This document shows, one piece after another, positions 37,660 through 47,700 of a DNA stretch of 64,000 bases. Under the pieces are notes generated by a model. That model was not told the DNA's origin and made no database searches. It saw only the letters and a list, made by a program, of their open reading frames with translations. This DNA is from Turritopsis dohrnii. Taxonomy: Eukaryota > Cnidaria > Hydrozoa > Anthoathecata > Oceaniidae. The DNA lies in assembly GCA_027922465.2 (NCBI GenBank), contig BQMF02000040.1, positions 372,001-436,000 on the forward strand. Reading direction: 5' to 3'. Both the position numbers and the translations under genes were made by a program. Position 1 is the stretch's first letter; the number at the start of each line of letters is the position of its first letter.

Positions 37660-38297
37660 CGCTAACGATGAGATAAGCACAGTGCGCATGAGAAGCTAGC
37701 CGATTTTTAAGGTACTTTCGATGTTCACACTGTGTTAAGGAAAAAGATAACAAAATCAAAATTTTTTTTATAAGCGACTTGAAAGTGACTTGAAGTGTAA
37801 GGAAATGACAAGTTTTATCGTCAAGAAAAAAATTTTAATGCTGCTTCTGCTGCGTAGCAGAGAAAGCGAAAGAGGAAAAACGTGAACAAAGAAAGAGAAG
37901 GTCGTGGGCTCCCCTGTCTTGTCAAACAAACATAGGTATTTTTTGACTTCAAATGCCAAAATGTTTTCTCCTTCGATAGATAGTTTTTTTGTTTGTCTGC
38001 CATTTTTCTCTCATATCAACACACGTCTTTCCTTTCACATGACAAATTCTTACATCTTCATTAATCAAAATTTTACTCTCATTGAGGACATTTTGTCGGT
38101 TTCCTTTGAAGATTAGAGAAATCATTCTTATCTCATCGTTAACCGAAAAAAAATATCAAAAAAATTTGATTTCAAAAAATCGGCTAACGATGAGATAACG
38201 ATGAGCTAAGGAAAAAGTTAAGCAGGTACTTTCACGTTCACACTATGAGATAAGGAAAAGGCTTATTGTGCGCACTACTGTCTTATCTCATCGTTAG
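37660..38297. mobile_element. Inverted-repeat element nested in the Harbinger left arm
   Basis: The left end reads CTAACGATGAGATAAG and the right end is its reverse complement near 38282-38297. An internal copy of the same motif lies at about 38183, together with repeated GGTACTTTC and TTCACACT words. No coding capacity is visible. It is a MITE-like insertion that displaced the left terminal repeat of the surrounding element from its coding remnant. Confidence 0.6.
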
Positions 38298-38547
38298 GGA
38301 CTTTAAGATTTCGAAAACGGGGGAACGGGAACTTCATAATATCGTTTGACTGCGCATGCGCGAGGTGATTCCCATGAAATTTTGAAGTTCGCTCTGTTTG
38401 TTCCGAACGTGAAATCACACATTAGGGACTCTAAGATTTCGAAAACGAGAACGGGAACTTCATAATATCGTTTGACTGCGCATGCGCGAGGTGATTCCCA
38501 TGAAATTTTGAAGTTCGCTCTGTTTGTTCCGAACGTGAAATCACACA
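38296..38547. repeat. 126-bp tandem duplication
   Basis: Two adjacent near-identical copies (about 38296-38421 and 38422-38547) start TTAGGGACT and end AATCACACA. Each carries the palindrome GCGCATGCGC. The reading frame across them is open but is only a product of the duplication. Confidence 0.85.
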
Positions 38548-38589
38548 TTTTGAAGTTCTGAGAAAACGTGAACGCTCAAGGAAGAAAGA

Positions 38590-39178
38590 TGGCTGAAGCT
38601 GCTGAGCAAAAACCACCGAGCATTCCACTGTCGTGGCGCTTACCCTCTACAGGTCCAAATACGTTTGCAATTAGACCATTAGGAGCTACTACTGATTGAA
38701 ACTTTATTGAATGTACTCTTTTGTGCCCATTATAAACAATCCTCTGATAGGCAGGGCTGATCACATCACTCAATAAATGTCTCCATCGGTCATAAATTAG
38801 GTTGAGAATATGATTGTTTATTATACAAAGTTCAGGTACAGGCCTAACAAACCTAAGTACCATATGAGTATCTGCAGGGATATGCATACCTTTTCAAAAA
38901 ACACATAGTGCCTCAAGGCCACACACATTCGTGCCATTGTAGCAAATTATTCTCTCAGGAATTTCTAGGGTTGTTCTGAGAATTGGAATATCATCTTTTT
39001 TAAAGCGAAATTCAGCCAGACACTCATTTTCAGCTAGATTATTCAAGCTGAACTTCTCATACCTCCAGTATGGTAGATACAGATTAGAGGATTTTTCTAA
39101 ATCCAGAAGTAATAAAAATTCTTCATCATCAATAACTTTATCATAATGAGCAAGGTGTAAAAACTCTTTTTTCTCCAT
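38590..39178 (-). pseudogene. DDE endonuclease (DDE_Tnp_4 type) relic
   Basis: Two minus-strand open segments (39178-38894 and 38887-38590) belong together, separated by one stop near 38894. The first has EFRFKKDDIPIL and the cysteine-bearing GTNVCGLEALC, typical N-terminal features of cnidarian and fish Harbinger-type nucleases. The second has RFVRPVPELCII, then jumps to YNGHKRVHSIKFQSV and GPVEGKRHDSGML. The stretch that should carry the first catalytic Asp is missing between them, and the last catalytic Glu is lost beyond GML. It is therefore an internally deleted and truncated relic. Confidence 0.8.
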
Positions 39179-39343
39179 TATTACTATTTCAGTCTTTCAC
39201 GCTTCTAACTTTGTTTACAACTTAATGCGCCATTATGAAGTCGCGCACTTTCTTAATCTCCGTTATTACACATAACCGGAACGAGAACCTAACTACGGAA
39301 CGGCGTTCCCGCTCCCGTTCCGGTTGTTGTGAACCACGCTTTA

Positions 39344-40284
39344 CGGACAAAACTTAGTCGGACAAAATTTTAGTCGGACGAAAATATTAGTCGGACAAAA
39401 TTTTAGTCACCTCCAAATATTTTAGTCACTTTTGTCCGACTAATAATATTGTCCGACTAAAATTTTGGTCCTCTTTTCATAACTTACTTAATTTTCGATA
39501 AGGATTATCGAAAAGCGTGCGGGAGTGCGCCGACTACTCTAAGTTCTAGATATGTATAGGAAAACGAGGGGAAAGGCATATTTAATAAAAACAGTTTTGC
39601 CGACGTGAAAAACATATGTCCAACAAAATCATCATACCACAATTTTGCCGTCGGAAAAAAATCCTAATTAAAAGGGTTATTGTATAATTTTATTTTTCGA
39701 TTTCAATGTCATATTCCTTATCAGTATAAAAATCTATTTTGGTTCCTGCATTGGCTTCAGGCGCTTCTTCTATTATAGCTGTCTTCTTCATTTTCTTTTG
39801 AACTACCTCGCTATCACTTTCATCTGAAGTTTCTGTTATTACCGGTGCTTTTCTCTTTTCCTGTGGATTCTTTCCTGGAATAAGTGAGGCTATTAAAAAC
39901 GTCCAATCTGTTTACGAAAGGGTCGAGAATCCCTTTAGAGCGTAAAGAATAAACAATAAACATGAAGAAAACGAGCGTTAATATTATTTATCACTTTTGA
40001 AACACTTTACCACTTTTGAAATTGTTTATTTATGACTAAGTCATGTAAAAATATTGTATTCGTTGGTGAGCAAAAAGAAAAATCATCAAGGAATTATCAA
40101 TATTTAAAATTTTGTAATTAAACTGATAAGAAGAAGAATTCTGAAAAAAATTATTTGGACCAAATATTTAGTCGGACATAATAATTAGTCGGACAAAATT
40201 TTAGTCGGACAAAATTATTAGTCGGACAAAATTTTAGTCACTTCCAAAAAATTTAGTCACTTTTGTCCGACTAAGTTTTGTCCG
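39344..40284. mobile_element. TIR element with TAGTCGGACAAAA repeats
   Basis: The terminal repeats CGGACAAAACTTAGTCGG are inverted at the two ends. Each end is itself a cluster of short repeats of AGTCGGACAAAATTTT and AGTCACTTTTGTCC. The element starts immediately after the TTA that closes the Harbinger element on its left, so the two abut. No transposase is visible. A short minus-strand open segment lies inside. Confidence 0.75.
39690..39874 (-). CDS. Possible captured 3'-terminal exon inside a TIR element
   Basis: A minus-strand open segment of 61 codons ends in TAA at 39690-39692 and is preceded by a plausible acceptor (TTATTCCAG) at 39875. It is rich in Lys and Glu, with SDESDSEVV and a tail ending YDIEIEK. 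It matches no domain I recognise. It may be the last exon of a protein carried by the element, or chance. Confidence 0.3.
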
Positions 40285-40501
40285 ATAAGGTATACGACGA
40301 TCGCATAATCGCTGTGTCGAATTAAATTACTGTTTTCCGAGTAAAGTTCAAGGAAAATGCGACGACAGTTGTTGCTGAATATCAAATTCGACATGGCCTT
40401 AGACAAGCCACACGTAAATAATATCGCATGAATTTACTACCAAGCCCAGCAGATTTACTTTATTGGTTTTAACATTTTAAACAATTTTTAAAAAAATATT
40501 T

Positions 40502-40685
40502 AACGTCAGCTTGAGAAAAAATTCACATCCTGAACTGTTCTTAGTTTACAAAAAAATTCAGGCTGAGGCTGCTGGCTAATTCTTGGAATAATGATTTGAT
40601 TCTCAGGCTGTTCTTATTTTGTTCTTATTTTTTGGCCAAATTGAGGCTCGTGTTCTTATAAAATCGTTCTTACAAAAAAGCGTGT
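40502..40685. mobile_element. Partial ATAAGAAC-family element (one end)
   Basis: This segment aligns with the right half of the element at 11768-12168: CTTGAGAAAAAATTCA, TTGGAATAATGATTTGA, GTGTTCTTATAAAAT and a terminal AAAAAGCGTG. The opposite end is not found nearby. Confidence 0.6.
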
Positions 40686-40689
40686 ATTA

Positions 40690-41960
40690 TGCGGCTGTTT
40701 AAAATGATGTCGAATTTATTTCGTTTTAGTAAAGTCGATTTCGGCACGGCGATTATGTGGCCGTAAGCTTGGTGGATTAGGAATTGCCATACCATCAGAA
40801 AGATGTAAGATCGAGTATTCCAACTCACTACTGAGGCGATGGTCAACAAAGTTTGTGAACAGGACAACACGTATGATCCAGATACTGCGCAGCGACAAAA
40901 CACCATCGCAAATGAATTGAGAGAGAAAAGAGAGAAAATCGAGAGACAAAAGTCGCAACTCGAAGAAGTGAAGGCACAAATCACCTGCGCAATCAAACTG
41001 AAAACACTGAAAACACTCGAAGCTACGTTAGAAAATGGAGCGTCAAGCTGGTTGACTGCACTACCAATAAAAGAAAATGGCTTCTTCTTACAAAAACAAG
41101 AATTCTGGGATGTCACTAATTTGCGAAACGGCATTCCATTGAAGAATCTACCATCGCGTTTTGTATGTGATAAACCATTAACTGTTGATCATGCACTTTC
41201 TTGTCCCAAAGACGGATTTATTGTAATCCGACACAACAAGCTTCGAAATTTCATTGCCGAATTATTATCTGAGTGTTACCACGATGAACACCTGGAACCA
41301 ACCTTGACACCTCTAACGGGAGAAACGATTCCCGCTAGTACGATCAAATCTGAAGAAGCTCGTGTGGATGTAGCAGCAAGAGGAGTTTGGGGTAAAGGTC
41401 AGAGGCTTTCTTTGACGTAAGGGTCTTCAATCCCACTGCCAAGTCTTACCAGAAAACCACGATATCTGCTGCACACAGAACCAACGAGCAAGAAAAGAAA
41501 AGATCATACAATAAACGTATTACATCAGTTGATCAAGCCTCATTGGTGTTCACTTGTTTCGAAGGTATGAGCACAGAATTAGAATGTGGCGTTTTATTCA
41601 AACGAATTGCCGAGCAAATTGCCGAAAAAACGAAATGCAAGCTATAGTGTGATTATGAATTGGCTCAGATTACGAATTAATTTTCACCTGATTCGTGCAT
41701 GTTGTGTTTTGTGCCTGCGCGGGGCTCCAGATCGCCATATTTCAAGTCAAATCATAGCAGCGAAACCGACATCGGATTATCGATCAACGAATCGAAGACA
41801 AAGGATTTGACTCTTTGAGATGAACTCAATTCAAAGTGTGACTCACCAACTTGGAATTTGTAATTATATATACTCTGTTTTATTATTATTTGGCTTTGTG
41901 TATACTTTTTTAAGTACCGTAAAAAAAAAAAAATAAAAATAAAAATAAAAAAAAATATGT
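40690..41960 (+). mobile_element. LINE ORF2 C-terminal fragment with A-rich tail
   Basis: Plus-strand frames encode GGLGIAIPSE, then GASSWLTALPIKENGF, VCDKPLTVDHALSCPKDGF, a DVRVFNP block, and NWLRLRINFHLIRACCVLCLRG. This is the ordered C-terminal region of a non-LTR polyprotein family common in cnidarian genomes (assignment from memory). Frameshifts lie near 41405 and 41645. A degenerate A-rich tail ends at about 41957. Confidence 0.75.
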
Positions 41961-42344
41961 GGCCGTATAATAAATGTGTCCTAAGCTGGCTGTAGCTATT
42001 ATTTATACGAAACCTTTATATTATAAAGCCATTATCTATTATCGTGCCAAAACTTCAAAAGAGTGGGAAATCACGCAAATGCTTGTTTGTTTTTGCAAAT
42101 TTTCCCTAAAGCTTCGCTTTTACATAATCTTTCCTGCTGATATGAACATAAAACATTCCCTGTGTGGAGCTGAATTAGACACTCACCACTTGAATGAATT
42201 GTATGAACTAGAAAAACATTCGATCGCTAGAACAACATTCGATCGAATAAATAAATAAAACACAGCATCATAATATATGCACCGCTTTTTTTTAGGTCCG
42301 CCATTATTATTTTTTTTTTTGAATTATTTTACTTAGGCTAGAAT
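41961..42344. other. Short open frame between LINE and SINE
   Basis: The plus-strand frame 41974-42258 is open for 94 codons but has no recognisable domain, and sits between two retroelements. Probably non-coding. Confidence 0.4.
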
Positions 42345-42640
42345 TGCAGTGAACTCACTGATGTGGGCCTCCACCGGAAATGCATACCTCAGATTTTAAG
42401 GCAGAGAACTTGCACATAGACTGATAGGTGATTGTGGTCGTGTGAAATTTTTGGCACTCCTTTCATTCATATCATACACAATTTCATACAGCTTTCTACT
42501 GCATATGTTATCATTTTTAAGTGATGATATCACATTAGCATTTTACAGTGCCGGGGTTTGAACCACTATCAACTATCACCCTTGTATTACAAATCCACCA
42601 TCTTACAAGTGAGCTATATCAGCCCTTACATTACAGTACT
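42345..42640 (-). mobile_element. tRNA-derived SINE, copy 2
   Basis: The reverse complement of copy 1: A box near 42610, B box (GGTTCAAACCCC) near 42558, and the conserved 3' block with AGGCCCACATCAGTG near 42360. It lacks the nested MITE. Confidence 0.8.
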
Positions 42641-43078
42641 TGCGAATTCCTTTTGATATGATAGATCGAAACATCTTGAATTTTTGAGGTGTAGTGTGAG
42701 AACAAAAGTCATCGACGATTTTTGGTAGCAGGCTCTTTCCTGTCGTGCATCATAAAAAGTGAGGAGGCGAGTTTTTGTGAACCTGGTTTCAAACCTCGAA
42801 CCCAGGGTTTCTTACCATTTTCATAGACGAAGGTTTCGGTTTCCGTCGAAGAAGCAGGAAAATAAAATTCCCTGAAAAAATTCCCTTGGAATCCTCAAAT
42901 TTATATACTGATTCTTCCTATTTAATATTAATATGTAGATTTTCAACAACTTTGCATACATGAGAAGCGATTTCTTACAGTTAGGGCTGGGTGGATATTT
43001 GTAGTTTACGAGAAAACCATATGATTTTCTCTGCTCTGGTGGTACCGGTGGCTGCCCAATAGGGCTTGTTAAATAGCT

Positions 43079-43948
43079 ATGAAGAACTCTGATATCGCTG
43101 TACCGATCAAGTCATTCTTGGTTAAACCAAATTGGAACGCTGGCGATTTCTTGCACAGAAAAGAGGATAATAATCAAGGTTGCTCTTCCATAAGTTCAAT
43201 TAGTTCTGACTATCAAAAAAGAAGCTGCAGTAGTGAAAAGACTGTTGAAGGTATGAGTGAGGAGGGCTACATCCATATTCCCTATGTGATGTATCCAACA
43301 AGGGACGTTTGATTAATCTCAGTTTTTCCTAGGGTAACCCTAATGTTTCCTTCAATTTTAGATTTGAAATACACTTTCATTCGAAACAAATTGGCACCAC
43401 TTCTTGACAAAGAAACCATCAACAGTAATCAAGAGGAAAATAATGTTTTTGGATTGGCAGAAGCATTAGGTCTTCATGAAAATGACGTTACTTATCTTCG
43501 AAACTGTTATGCTGGTGGTGGTGACCCAGCTGGTAATTTCTTGAAGACCCTTTTTCAAGAGCTACCTGATACACCAGTTTCTCAGTTGCGTATGTGTTTA
43601 ACACAAGATGGACTACCGCCAAAAGCCTTACATGCAATAGAGATATATAATGACGATGATTTGCTGAAAAACATTCGCCCACTTCACCTGCATGATTTAG
43701 GAATGAAGTTAACTACACATGGAAAAACAAAGAACGATTGGAGATTCGTTGCAGAATGTTTTGGATTTGATGAGAGAATACCATTATTTGAAGCATCAAT
43801 ACGGAGAAATAATATCACCAGTCCAACTATGGCTTTTATTGAACTTCTGAAAACAAAGATGCCGAAAACTTCTTTGAAAAAACTTATAATATACCTAGAG
43901 AAACTAGAAAATAGTGATGCTGCAAATATATTAAAAGATTGTTTGTAA
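43079..43948 (+). CDS. Protein with two predicted death-fold domains, gene 1 (two exons)
   Basis: Exons 43079-43250 and 43362-43948 join across a GT-AG intron at phase 1 to give 252 residues. An in-frame TAA lies 9 nt before the ATG. The N-terminal 57 residues are polar and serine-rich. Residues about 60-150 form an all-helical death-fold-like segment with a short glycine-rich turn (GGGDP). Residues about 160-250 form a second, clearer death domain with the conserved NDWR tryptophan region, IPLFEA, and the pattern SPTMAF followed by leucine-rich helices. AATAAA at 43977-43982, about 30 nt past the stop, is a good polyadenylation signal. Death domains mediate homotypic assembly in apoptosis and innate-immune signalling, so a cytosolic adaptor role is inferred; no enzymatic or membrane segment is seen. 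A paralog lies about 1 kb downstream. The exact orthology is not recognised. Confidence 0.75.
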
Positions 43949-44794
43949 GAACCAAAGAACCATGTTTAAAAATCGAAATAAAGTTGTTTATGAAATTGGG
44001 GTTACTTGAGAGTTATAGATATAGATATTTTGTAAATAGACTGATCCTGCTGAAATCATTATGTATATATCACTTGAATGTTGTATTGAGGCTGCTCTAT
44101 TGGGAAACCCATTTAGTTTCCAATTCCAAGCTTTCTCCTCTGAAACTCAAAACTTTACTATTCAACAAAGCTCAAAGTTTTTAAATATTTTTGTTTCTCA
44201 AATATTTTAGTGTTATCTGTCATTTTCCGTATGGATATCACTTTATACGTAAACTGTATAACCTTAGACAAATAAATTAATAACTATTGCCATGATGCTG
44301 ATGTTATTTTTGTTTAAGGTTTCAGTTTCTTATTTTCGCTGAAATTCAAATTCCAATCACCGTGAGCTTATAAGAATAGTCTGATTCTAATAATTGCCTT
44401 TTGTGTCTACTTTGGTGAATCGGGTTTCAAAGTAAGGCTAATCGAAAAAAGTGCTCAATATTTGTTGCAATAGAGCAAAGTATTGAAGAAAAAGCTACAG
44501 TTTTTCAGTATTGAGTTTCATGCCATACGTATTGTACGACAATCTTCATCAAAGTAAGGCTAAGTATTCAAGAGGGAACAATGCAGCATGTAGTTTTTTG
44601 AATTGAGTTTATAATATCTGTATCATATGTTATAATGCATAATAGAGTTTCTTTTCAATTTACATATATTGAGTATACTGTTTGTATGACCATGACTGTT
44701 TTAGTTCTGCAATGGTTCTTTCATAAATGTCCTTTAAAATATTTTTTAATAGTGTAGATTAAAAAATTAGTACAAGATATGAAAACTGTTGAAA

Positions 44795-47700
44795 ATGGAG
44801 ACCTGTCCAGCAAGAACAATAACTAAAATTGTAAGAATATTTTTGATATTTGTGTTACTCAAAACTTGCCAAAGAGTACCTTCTATAACATTTTGTATTC
44901 CTATTTGGACAACTGCGAACACACACATAGTGGAGCAACTCACTGTGTTATAGTCAATAATTGACTCGGGTTACTTATTCTCGAGTTCATATTCTAATAT
45001 TTTGTGCCTTGACTTCCTTGTCTGTTATTTAAATTTTAAATAATTCACTTTTAGGATAGACAAGTGAAAGAGTACAGAGCCAAACACAAAGATGCACAGC
45101 AAGACAGTGATGATTTAGGTAAACACAATGATGCACAAATACAAGACAGTGATGATTTAGGTAAACACAAAGATGCACAAATAATACAAGACAGTGATGA
45201 TTTAGGTATTATGCCACATCTTATATATATATATACATATCTAATTGTGCATCCCACTTTTATTTTAGAGACTGATATAATTATGCCCCATTCACACCAA
45301 CAAAATAAGTTTTATTAAAACCATGTTTTTGTTTAAACTCCAAGTAAAATAAACCAGCTTTAAAATCGACTTTAAAAACCCGTTCACATAAGAAATGTAA
45401 ACAAACATGGCGGAATTACACATGTTTTTATATTTGCGGAGACGCCGCCGATTACAACGGCTAGAAATAACAACTATGGGGATTATGGGCCTCCAAAAAA
45501 TTATCCCACAGAGATCTGTGTGGGCGAAAAACAGAAGCCAAAACTTCTGGCACAATACCATGCTTTAAAATTGGAATGATGACGACTGGATTGACAATAT
45601 TAGAATGTCCAAAGAGGCATTTCTTTATCTGTGTGATGAACTATCTCCATACATAATCAAAGTGGACACAAACTTTCGGAAGGCTGTCCCAGTTGGTGTT
45701 CGTGTTGCAATCACGCTATACTTTTTATCTGGATGCAGTGATTATCGTACTATTGGGAATTTATTTGGGTTTGGTAGATCGACTGTGTGCTCTATTGTTC
45801 ATGATGTCACCAAAGCTATTGTCAATAACTTGATGAAAAGGTATATTTACCTACCCAGAGAGAATGAAGTTGCACGTATCATGCAAGATTTTGAGGCTCT
45901 TTCTGGTTTTCCTCAAGCTGTTGCAGCAATCGATGGCTGCCACATACAAATAAAAGCACCCTCAGTAAATCCGGAGGACTATGTCAACAGGAAAGATTAT
46001 CATTCAATAATCCTACAGGGATTGGTGGATTGTAATTACTTGTTTTGAGACATATTCGTTGGTTGGACTGGCAGGTCACACGACGCAAGAATTTTCAAAA
46101 ATTCTCCATTATATGATGCATGTGTGAAGAGGTCTTTCCTACCTATGTATTTAAGCAAAAATATCAATGGAACAGATATTGCTCCACTGATTCTTGGTGA
46201 CTCAGCTTATCCTTTAGCTGACTGGTTGATGAAGCCTTATTCAGAGCGAGGAAACGTATGTAGAGAGGAATCATACTTCAATTTTTGTCTTAGTCGTTGT
46301 AGGGTTGTGGTTGAAAACGCCTTTGGACGTTTAAAAGGACGCTTTCAATGCTTATCAAAAAGACTAGGTACAAGTGTAGAGAATACTGTAACTATAGTCA
46401 GTGCTTGTTGCATTTTACATAATTTTTGCATAATGCATAACCAAGCATTTGTTGAAGATTGGCTGCAGGATATTGACATGGATTTGGAAACACATCTCCA
46501 TAGCGAAAGATATATAATAGAGAATGAAAACAATGGAGATCAGACACGTGAAAATATTAGACGCTATCTTTCTTCTGTATGGACTGAAAAATTTTATAAA
46601 TTGTTTTCTTCTTGTCAAATTACAAACATGTTTTTTTATAAGCATGCCACACTTACTAAAATTGCATGTACAACAGTGGTTTTTTGTCTAGTATTTGTGC
46701 TTAAAAAAAGTTTGTAAATTGGATTTGCCAGATTTTAATGAAAGAAAGAACACGAAAGTTACAACATACTTTTTCCAATATGACCAATATACAGATCAAC
46801 ATAATACATTGAATACATTGGGATGTCTCCCATATGTTTAGTGTCTCAACTAAACATCTAAACATGTAAATTCAATTTCCTGGTCATTCTTCAACCTTTT
46901 AATATCCCTTTCATTTCTAATGAGAACATTTGGCAGTTTTTTTATCATCAAAACAGTTTCTTTTTCAAGATTAAACTCCTCTTTTATCATTAAGGAGAAT
47001 TCCTCATATGTCATTTCTGGTTTTAATTCAAGTTCAATGAAGAGTGAGTCACCATTAGCACATACTTTCACAACTCTTTCATTCCCTTCATCTTCTACAT
47101 CTTTTTTCGACTTTTTTAAAAAAGATGATAGAAATTCTTTGTCTTGCTCACATTGTGCCTTCATAAATGCACTCATACTTTGATTGAGCCTTTCAAACAT
47201 AATTTCTGAACTGGATCTCTTCGTGGTCTTCTTAAAATAAAAGCCACTACTACATGGGGCAGCATTTGAAACACTGCTGCCATTATCACTAACATTAGCA
47301 CTTTCTAAAGTATCTGGTAGCTCAAGTTGTACTTCAGTACTGTTCAGCATATTCGCTTGAGTAATATCATTCACAGCTGGATCAAATAAATCACAATCTT
47401 TATCTAAAGCCCCTTCCTGTTCTTCCATGTCAGTATCATAAGTAGTGGTGGTTGTTAATGAACTTTTTAAATGATGGGGATATGTGGTGGGCTTATCCCC
47501 TAGAATCTCATCAAGTTCATCGAAGCATGGCGGTTTTTTTGGTGGGGCAGAACCAGTCTTATTACGTTTAACGTCTAAATAGTTTCGATATGCTGAAGTG
47601 AGTGTGTGGATTCTTGTTTTGCACATATCACTGTCTCTATCATACCCTCCTGCCTGCATATGCAGTGCTATTTCATCCCAAATCTTTTTCTTTCTTGTGC

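Larger units (their letters stand above)
37642..39340 (-). mobile_element. Internally deleted PIF/Harbinger element with nested insertion
   Basis: The ends are inverted copies of AGCGTGGTTCACA, each flanked by TTA (37639-37641 and 39341-39343), the Harbinger-type duplication. Inside, from the right, are remnants of a DDE nuclease on the minus strand. The left part has been invaded by an inverted-repeat element near 37660-38296 (TAACGATGAGATAAG at both ends), followed by a 126-bp tandem duplication. No intact transposase remains, so mobility would need a helper. Confidence 0.8.

Noticed and set aside
38303..38628. Open frame with an internally repeated protein
   Set aside because: It only reflects the 126-bp tandem duplication inside a transposon.
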